From Norana najaformis (Eukaryota; Annelida; Clitellata; Crassiclitellata; Hormogastridae): 64,000 nucleotides of DNA. This document shows, piece by piece, positions 61,301 through 64,000 of this stretch; the stretch's first letter is position 1; every line of letters begins with the position of its first letter. The translations under genes were made by a program, and so were the position numbers. The notes below the pieces were generated by a model. The model saw only the letters and a list, made by a program, of their open reading frames with translations, made no database searches and was not told where the DNA came from. Location: contig OZ029921.1 in the NCBI GenBank assembly GCA_964023275.1, forward strand, positions 9,989,306 through 10,053,305. Reading direction: 5' to 3'.

Positions 61301-62121
61301 GCTGAAGTCATACAGAATCGTAAACAGGCTCTGGTAATCCAACTTCACTGCACAAATTTTAGTTGTTCTCATGAAAAGCAAAACTTGTAAAATTCTGCAT
61401 TCAGTAGTAATTCGTTTAGTAGTAATTACAGTTTTTATATTGAAGCCTTTGTCTTTTTGCCTACCTTCCTGGACAAAAACTTCTACTTGTTTCTTGAAAT
61501 TTATGTATGAAATTTATACCGGCTATGCAGTTCATTTGTGGTTGAGGTGGTTAACTTACATTTAGGTTGCCTATAACATTAGAGGAAAATGTTTAAAATC
61601 TGTTTTATGAATGCATATGATTGAAAAGTCATTATCTTACAGGCTAAGAATGGACAAGTTTTGCTGAAGGACAGATATCTGGATTTCTTAGATGTTCTTT
61701 TGATGGCCAAGGATGAAGATGGAAAAGGACTCACAGACCAAGAGATCCGAGATGAAGTGGACACATTTCTGTTTGAAGGTTAATCACCAAAACTAACCAT
61801 CAGTTGTTTCTACTGGCTGCTTCTAAAGTTTTAATGTGTAAATCATGATTGTTTTCATTGTTTATGGCTTAGACATTTTTACCACAGTAATGTTTGCTCA
61901 CTATTTATTAGGCATGGCCTAAATGTTTGACCTTTGGAAGCTATTTCCAACTGACTTAGCTTAATTTATGATTATGGTCATTCAGGTCATGATACAACTG
62001 CCAGCTCAATATCTTGGACCCTGTACTCACTGGCCGAACATCCAGAAATTCAGAAGAAATGCCAGGCTGAGATAGATAGTGTATTAGACGATCAAAACCA
62101 TACAGATGACACAATTCAATG
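34177..62121 (+). CDS. Cytochrome P450, CYP4 family (CYP4F/4V-like), 5' eight exons, 3' end beyond window
   Basis: This is a haem monooxygenase anchored in the ER membrane. CYP4 enzymes hydroxylate fatty acids and eicosanoids at the omega end, using P450 reductase. Eight exons join in phase (355 codons so far). Residues 1-30 form the signal anchor, followed by basic RRRGQAV and the KHWLWGH hinge. The C-helix is [20 protein letters not shown] (about 132-151). The [20 protein letters not shown] segment leads to the I-helix EGHDTT (309-314). Its Glu is the residue known to bind haem covalently in many CYP4 enzymes. The ExxR, PERF-type and haem-Cys motifs must lie on exons outside the window. Two alternative second exons are present. 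The first is included in this count and the second would add one codon. Confidence 0.9.
34649..34702. repeat. CA/CG dinucleotide microsatellite
   Basis: A CA run with an interior CGCGCGCG stretch lies in P450 intron 1. The alternating purine-pyrimidine CG core could adopt Z-DNA, which is an inference from composition only. Confidence 0.9.
35359..35739. repeat. Tandem repeat, three copies of a 127-bp unit
   Basis: Copies start at 35,359, 35,486 and 35,613, each opening with GATAAGCARATGATAAGCTA. Copies two and three are almost identical and the first has a few changes. The unit ends in an ATGCATCAGAT phrase. It lies in P450 intron 1, right before an AT-rich run (35,740-35,858). No coding content is visible. 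Confidence 0.93.
35863..36815 (-). mobile_element. Internally deleted piggyBac element
   Basis: The element is flanked by the piggyBac target TTAA on both sides (35,859-35,862 and 36,816-36,819). Its inverted ends are CTCTTTGAACCC and, inverted at the other end, CCCTTTGAATCTG. The minus strand keeps the ends of a transposase. An N-terminal piece ([20 protein letters not shown]) starts at 36,522. A C-terminal Cys-rich domain ([14 protein letters not shown], then [10 protein letters not shown]) lies about 36,240-36,120. The catalytic core is absent, so it is non-autonomous. It lies in P450 intron 1. Confidence 0.82.
37176..37297. repeat. Near-perfect palindrome, 49-bp arms
   Basis: Arms 37,176-37,224 and 37,249-37,297 are inverted copies with one mismatch, starting TCAAGGCTAGAAAAGTTTTG. 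The 24-bp centre carries repeated ATGTAGTTA. It borders the hAT remnant that follows, so it may be a rearranged transposon end. Confidence 0.9.
37380..38340 (-). mobile_element. hAT transposase remnant
   Basis: On the minus strand I read [12 protein letters not shown] near 38,255 (cognate of the DTRWxxRxDA block) and a dimerisation-domain end near 37,500-37,415 ([20 protein letters not shown]). Both are typical of hAT transposases of the TTF-zinc-finger/ZMYM type. Frame breaks are frequent and the ends were not found. It is an old fragment in P450 intron 1. Confidence 0.7.
38576..38680. repeat. GGGA/GGAT purine microsatellite
   Basis: About 100 bases of GGGAGGGATGGA-type repeats lie in P450 intron 1. 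The G-runs could form a G-quadruplex on this strand, which is an inference from composition. Confidence 0.9.
38776..39115 (-). mobile_element. LINE 3' fragment
   Basis: The minus strand encodes [20 protein letters not shown], the usual LINE C-terminal phrase, around 38,930-38,870. The 39,006-39,115 part is about 90% similar to 43,748-43,850 in the same orientation. Both start near CCTACCCAGTCTGAAGATTT, so the two loci hold copies of one repeat. Confidence 0.55.
39757..39904 (+). CDS. P450 exon 2a (first alternative)
   Basis: The 148-nt exon lies between a TATTGTTGTCAG acceptor and a CATCTG|GTAGAC donor, phase 0 to phase 1. It encodes [20 protein letters not shown], then [20 protein letters not shown] and KPILCTS. 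This is the A-helix/beta-1 region that helps line the substrate entrance of CYP4 enzymes. It has no stop and no frame break. About 18 of 50 positions agree with exon 2b. Confidence 0.85.
40462..41070. mobile_element. 609-bp element with perfect 57-bp terminal inverted repeats (MULE-like MITE)
   Basis: Both ends read GCGTATTCTTAGACCATACA inward and continue as a perfect 57-bp inverted repeat. Flanking direct repeats GCCCGGGCC (40,453-40,461 and 41,071-41,079) give a target duplication of 7-9 bp. The exact length is ambiguous because the site is palindromic. Long inverted repeats with about 9 bp of duplication suggest a Mutator-like element. A GTCGACCAATAGGAATACC motif is tandemly repeated inside the left end. 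A 53-codon open frame occupies 40,590-40,751. Confidence 0.87.
40590..40751 (+). CDS. Small open frame inside the MULE-like element
   Basis: A 53-codon frame starts in the good context AAAATGG and reads [40 protein letters not shown], then a short end. The composition is protein-like and its GC content is higher than that of its surroundings. I do not recognise it. It may be a captured host exon or chance, and expression is unknown. Confidence 0.25.
   Translation: MATEGAGFEWLPEKFCPWHKINLKKLKHDILASPLWLAPAQTGNELAMPFQCT
42173..43205 (+). mobile_element. LINE 3' half
   Basis: The + strand encodes [63 protein letters not shown] and finally [13 protein letters not shown]-like sequence near 42,930. 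Its tail is the GATGCCTTGAGCATTATTAC phrase and GATTA repeats. Stops break the frame. A 58-base stretch at 42,412-42,470 is foreign and interrupts the LINE. Confidence 0.75.
42412..42470 (+). mobile_element. LINE tail insert with TTAC repeats
   Basis: The sequence GATTAGCTATTGGTTAATAA followed by AGAATATACTTACTTACTTA is the same 3' tail as that of the LINE at 17,195-17,280 (there inverted). It is a very short, extremely 5'-truncated LINE insertion inside another LINE. Confidence 0.7.
43445..43590 (-). repeat. GGGCCCGG-rich repeat copy
   Basis: Read on the minus strand it starts AGAGGCGTCGATCCGTCGTA, passes a run of G then GGCCCGGGCC, and continues with CAGGGGCAAAGCCCCTGG, a perfect hairpin. 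The first part matches the repeat at 40,426. This copy is not interrupted. Confidence 0.6.
43748..44160 (-). mobile_element. LINE 3' fragment
   Basis: The minus strand encodes [20 protein letters not shown] and [13 protein letters not shown], a LINE C-terminus, followed by the 100-bp segment shared with 39,006-39,115. It is a dead 3' piece in the intron between P450 exons 2a and 2b. Confidence 0.55.
44160..44660 (-). mobile_element. LINE or SINE 3' fragment with TGCTACATAAATGTG tail
   Basis: The 44,245-44,300 end, inverted, reads GGTGCTACATAAATGTGATT-like sequence. The same tail occurs at 56,885-56,950. GTTCCAGAAAGTTGGACTG near 44,390 parallels the antisense WNSLP block of LINEs. It is heavily decayed. 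Confidence 0.5.
45700..46400 (+). mobile_element. LINE linker fragment between endonuclease and reverse transcriptase
   Basis: The + strand frame at 46,003-46,240 encodes [39 protein letters not shown] and QQWSGVKDV. The neighbouring frame continues with [16 protein letters not shown]. This is the standard order of the region between endonuclease and reverse transcriptase in CR1/L2-like LINEs. The reverse transcriptase itself is missing. Confidence 0.65.
46401..48900. other. Intron sequence, no gene seen
   Basis: This part of the P450 intron between exons 2a and 2b is AT-rich and holds a TTG/TTA-rich simple repeat at 48,088-48,200. I found no third copy of exon 2 here and no conserved frame. 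Confidence 0.5.
49015..49145. repeat. Palindrome of two LINE ends, perfect 30-bp arms
   Basis: Arms 49,031-49,060 (AACATTTGGAATTCTCTTCC onward) and 49,113-49,142 are exact inverted copies. The left arm reads as the [23 protein letters not shown] block on the + strand, and the right arm as the same block on the minus strand. Two LINE 3' ends therefore meet head-to-head. Confidence 0.9.
49190..49475 (-). mobile_element. LINE 3' end just upstream of P450 exon 2b
   Basis: On the minus strand the C-terminus reads [20 protein letters not shown] and [19 protein letters not shown] tail with GGAGCTACATAAATGCATAT follows. It resembles the 21.2 kb LINE. It ends about 110 bp before exon 2b. Confidence 0.65.
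49584..49734 (+). CDS. P450 exon 2b (second alternative)
   Basis: The 151-nt exon lies between an ATTTGTTCAG acceptor and a CTGCAG|GTATGC donor, phase 0 to phase 1, like exon 2a. It encodes [20 protein letters not shown], then [20 protein letters not shown] and VILRTA. It covers the same protein segment as exon 2a, 9.7 kb downstream. Including both exons or neither shifts the frame, so transcripts should use one. Confidence 0.85.
49880..50045. repeat. Pyrimidine-rich tract
   Basis: A CTT/CCT-rich stretch lies directly downstream (minus strand) of the LINE fragment at 50,045-50,470 and is its likely purine-rich 3' region. The Phe/Ser/Leu-rich frame on the + strand is low complexity. Confidence 0.7.
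50045..50470 (-). mobile_element. LINE C-terminal fragment (RTE-like)
   Basis: A 140-codon minus frame encodes [40 protein letters not shown] and [14 protein letters not shown]. This fits the C-terminal LLxxIxxRxxxxxGHxxR pattern that follows the reverse transcriptase in RTE-type LINEs. It lies just downstream of P450 exon 2b and is 5'-truncated. Confidence 0.5.
50471..52340. other. Intron sequence with a short LINE 3' end
   Basis: This is AT-rich P450 intron. The only recognisable piece is 51,180-51,245, the inverse of the GCCTGTGAATAAG and CTTTCGTTGGG phrases from the 3' end of the 24-34 kb LINE family. A short GGTAA repeat lies near 52,313-52,331. Confidence 0.5.
52345..53070 (+). mobile_element. 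LINE 3' fragment, 24-34 kb LINE family
   Basis: The + strand encodes [40 protein letters not shown] and [10 protein letters not shown]. This is cognate to HAKLDYCNSLFLNIDTIQIN and onward in the LINE at 29.2-29.9 kb. The C-terminus and 3' phrase run to about 53,060. It stops roughly 320 bp before P450 exon 3. Confidence 0.75.
53383..53561 (+). CDS. P450 exon 3: B to C helix
   Basis: The acceptor is GTTTTTCGTTAG and the donor is TTTCTG|GTAAAG, phase 1 to 0. It encodes [20 protein letters not shown], then [20 protein letters not shown] and [10 protein letters not shown]. The WxxxR pair of the C-helix (haem propionate contact) is intact. The sequence follows the vertebrate CYP4F block WLGDGLLLSAGDKWSRHRR closely. 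Confidence 0.93.
53562..55390. other. Intron sequence, nothing recognised
   Basis: This is AT-rich P450 intron 3. Several open frames exist, but none shows a family motif or plausible splice boundaries. Confidence 0.5.
55390..55720 (-). mobile_element. LINE 3' end fragment
   Basis: The minus strand carries a [20 protein letters not shown] phrase, a LINE C-terminus. A tail with GGCACTATATAAGTGTACTG is the same type as at 21.2 kb and 49.2 kb. It ends about 180 bp before P450 exon 4. Confidence 0.6.
55895..56011 (+). CDS. P450 exon 4
   Basis: The acceptor is TTTTCATTTTAG and the donor is GTGCAG|GTCAAA, phase 0 to 0. It encodes [20 protein letters not shown], then [19 protein letters not shown]. 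It matches the CYP4F segment [20 protein letters not shown]. Confidence 0.88.
56761..56819 (+). CDS. P450 exon 5 (59 nt)
   Basis: The acceptor is TTTTCAAGAGAG and the donor is AGTTT|GTAAGT, phase 0 to 2. It encodes [19 protein letters not shown], corresponding to SEYIAAILELSALVSKRHH of CYP4F2. The acceptor was chosen among neighbouring AGs because only this one restores the phase. Confidence 0.78.
56885..57300 (-). mobile_element. SINE with tRNA-like head and LINE-derived tail
   Basis: On the minus strand the head near 57,280-57,220 carries ATTATGGTCCAGTAGTAATA (box A-like) and AGGGGTTCCAACCTC (box B-like). A body of about 280 bases includes a GATGAG...CATATGCCA...GCC phrase repeated twice (57,005-57,090). 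The 3' end GAAGAGGTGCTACATAAATA matches the LINE tail at 44,245-44,300. Head, body and LINE tail in that order define a tRNA SINE mobilised by a partner LINE. Confidence 0.65.
57360..57500 (+). mobile_element. LINE 3' tail fragment
   Basis: The stretch GATGCTTTAGGCATTACTTC, then AGTCTAGAAATTCTTAGATT and a GATTT repeat, is the same 3' tail as at 43,144-43,205. Only the tail is left. Confidence 0.5.
57500..61095. other. Intron sequence, no gene seen
   Basis: This is P450 intron 5. It contains a GAT/GAC microsatellite at 57,710-57,770 and an A-rich array of degenerate AAAGAACACATAAAAAAGC units at 59,930-60,030. I saw no exon-like segment with P450 or other family motifs. Confidence 0.5.
61100..61150. 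repeat. Short hairpin palindrome
   Basis: The sequence GCTTTGATGATAA, then CC, then TTATCATCAAAGC is a perfect 13-bp inverted repeat with a 2-base loop. It extends outward to AATTAT/ATAATT with a small bulge. It lies 60 bp upstream of P450 exon 6, close to the region where the branch point and acceptor are read. Confidence 0.85.
61210..61333 (+). CDS. P450 exon 6
   Basis: The acceptor is AACTTTTGCAG and the donor is GCTCTG|GTAATC, phase 2 to 0. It encodes [20 protein letters not shown], then [20 protein letters not shown] and L. It matches CYP4F LLHIDFLYYLTPDGQRFRR and VHDFTDAVIQERR. Confidence 0.92.
61643..61778 (+). CDS. P450 exon 7: J/H loop to I-helix start
   Basis: The acceptor is CATTATCTTACAG and the donor is TTGAAG|GTTAAT, phase 0 to 1. 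It encodes [20 protein letters not shown], then [14 protein letters not shown], a CYP4 family hallmark. The terminal Glu precedes GHDTT on the next exon. Confidence 0.95.
61986..62121 (+). CDS. P450 exon 8: I-helix
   Basis: The acceptor is TGGTCATTCAG and the donor is CAATG|GTAAAT, phase 1 to 2. It encodes the oxygen-activating helix [20 protein letters not shown], then [14 protein letters not shown]. The remaining 1.9 kb of the window is intron without any K-helix or haem-binding motif, so the gene continues outside. Confidence 0.95.
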
Positions 62122-64000
62122 GTAAATTTATGATGTATATAATTACAGTGTTTGCGTATTTACATATGTATATGAGTGCATGTATGAATGTGCATATGCC
62201 TGCTGTATGTGTGTATATAAATGTATGTGAGTGTGTGTATGATGTATGCAATATTGTTAAAGGGTAAAGGCAGCATACTTTGTTTACATGTCTACATGTT
62301 TACACATCTTATAGTAAATTTCAGTTAACCCAACCAGAGCTGGAATTAACATCCCAAGTGTCAGATAAAACTCCAATAACAAAATGCTGAACTGCAATGT
62401 TTAAAGTTATATTTCAGTTAAAATTCCACATTCTGACTAGACTCACATTTGGATATACCTTTTAGTCAGGTAGCCCTTGAGGGGAATCCTATGTTGTGGT
62501 GAACCCGACATGATATGTTGGGTCTAGTGAAGGCCTATTCCATCGTTCTGAGGGATAGGAAATCAATTCTTGAGTAAACACTAATTTTCCTGTCTTCAGA
62601 CATTTGAAAATTAAAGATGGAAGTTTTGTAAAGAAGCCAAAAATGTTAAAGAGCCCCGTTGACAAAGTTAATTAATTAGATCAAGAAAGAATCAGCGAAA
62701 AGTGCCCCAGACCGAACAACATTCATTGCCAAGCTGAATTGGTGCGCAGGAATTTAGGAAAAACTGATAGTGTAGATCAGGACATCTGTTGTTAGTGGTA
62801 TGAGATCACTACCCGAAAGAGGACCAAGAATCAGAATTTGCTTTCGTCACTGAATACAAAGAAAATTTTAAATTGCAAAGGGCAGTACTTTTTAAAAATT
62901 ATTCAGAATACTAGATCTCCTAGCCCAGAGGTGGTGAACCCATGGAATGCATGCCTAAAGTGGCACATGAACAAATATTTTGCACACGTGAAATTCAGAG
63001 AGTCTGCCAAAATTTCAAACTATGAAATACACAATCACTCTAGGAATCCAGTTTGAGTCATGACCTGCTGCACTCACCCCAGTGGCAGGCATGCAGTGAC
63101 ATCACATCATTCAGTAAATATCTGTATTTATGCAGTGATTTTTCCATTCCTGAAACTTTATCTCTTTAAAAAATCTCACAGCAGCATTACTGACACTTTC
63201 CTCATCAACATATTCTCGTGAATCATTGTTCTCAGTGTTGAACTTTGTTAAGTCTACCCACAGAAGTGGTCTTATGGATGAAACTAGTGCTGCATGCATA
63301 GCTCTAAAAGTTACAAGAATAAGCCTGATATTAAGTATCTGTCATTGATGAAGAAACAGAAGAAGTCTCACTGATGTTAAAAATACTTATCTTCCTTTCC
63401 TTCAGTTTTGATGTATGTGAGATTTATAATTTTATATTAATTTGGTGTTTAAACTAAAAATTACATTTTCTTTTACGAAGAATTTTATTTTAACAGATTT
63501 ATGGCAGGTATTCATTATTCATACTACTATGATATGCAAAAAATCTGAAAATAATTATGTTTAATATTGTATAATGGGAGTATTATGGGATTTTATTTAG
63601 AATTTAGAACACACTGTAACTGAAAGATGCAATTTTCAGTAAAACTCATTTAAAGCTAAGAAAGCCCATAGGAAATCCATTGGTTGGAAGTTACACAACT
63701 TGCAACATTTGTTCCATTTTCATGAACAGTTGAGCCAGATTGATAGACAGAGCAAATGCCAGCGAAAACCCAATTTCAATATTTTGATGGGTGACCACAT
63801 TCTGAGACCTGTATTTCTGTTAATAAATCCTGCATTGTGGTCCCTTTAAATATGCGGCATCACATATGAGAAAAATATTGACATACTGTGCAAAATTCTG
63901 AGGGCACATGAGAGTAGTTTTTAAAATGATTTAGCCACTTTTAGAACACACCCTTAAAAGGTTCGCCACCCTGTCCTACCCCAACTAAGTTTAATCAGGC
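62122..64000. other. P450 intron 8 start, no exon seen
   Basis: The sequence after exon 8 contains a TATG/TGTA simple repeat (62,150-62,250) and AT-rich intron. I looked for ExxR, PERF-like and FxxGxRxCxG motifs in the forward frames and found none. Confidence 0.55.

Noticed and set aside
34177-62121. Two tandem P450 genes instead of alternative exons
   Set aside because: Only one exon 1 and one exon 3 are visible, and nothing P450-like besides the exon 2 copies lies between 34.3 and 53.3 kb. It remains possible if an assembly collapse occurred.
62838-63056. Candidate ninth P450 exon
   Set aside because: The frame lacks ExxR and any CYP4 motif, and no phase-2 acceptor joins it to exon 8.

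Overview
This is invertebrate-animal nuclear DNA: two large intron-rich genes on the + strand, about 37% GC by eye, set in a dense field of LINEs, SINEs, DNA transposons and one LTR retrotransposon. There are no operons, no ribosome binding sites and no rRNA or functional tRNA genes. A CYP4F/4V-type P450, an FE65-type adaptor, CR1/L2-like LINEs with a 2A-like motif, and AGGCCTA-rich repeats suit a marine deuterostome or lophotrochozoan. An ambulacrarian is plausible but not proven.

Layout. (1) 1-7.7 kb is LINE debris, including an old + strand LINE split by an opposite-strand LINE. (2) 7.7-19.1 kb holds the 3' part of an APBB/FE65-like adaptor gene. I place eleven exons whose phases all agree, giving 607 codons to the stop. 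It has a tyrosine-motif-rich N-terminal exon, two PTB/PID domains and a basic tail. Its introns carry a hAT-type MITE with an 8-bp target duplication and a tRNA-headed SINE. (3) 19.1-34.0 kb is intergenic and made of nested transposons. A minus-strand LINE (about 33.76 to 24.17 kb) is interrupted by a hAT element (30,110-30,989) and by a young, broken Ty3/Gypsy-type LTR element (24,367-29,210, LTRs over 99% identical, 5-bp target duplication). (4) From 34.0 kb to the window end lies a cytochrome P450 gene of the CYP4 family: TATA box, exon 1, two alternative second exons, then exons 3-8 through the I-helix. The K-helix and haem-binding exons lie beyond the window.

Main points for a second look. 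The P450 has two intact versions of exon 2 (39,757-39,904 and 49,584-49,734). They have the same phases and nearly the same length and cover the same protein segment. Using both or neither would shift the frame, so they look mutually exclusive, as is known for human CYP4F3. The FE65-like gene has a cluster of six YxxV/YxxM motifs upstream of its PTB domains and no visible WW domain. The P450 introns hold an internally deleted piggyBac element with TTAA at both ends, a 609-bp element with perfect 57-bp terminal inverted repeats and a 53-codon open frame inside, a 127-bp tandem repeat and several palindromes.

The two host genes show no functional link. One is a cytoplasmic phosphotyrosine-binding-type adaptor, the other an ER-membrane monooxygenase. 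Exon boundaries were read by eye from splice consensus, phase and family similarity. No transcript data were available.
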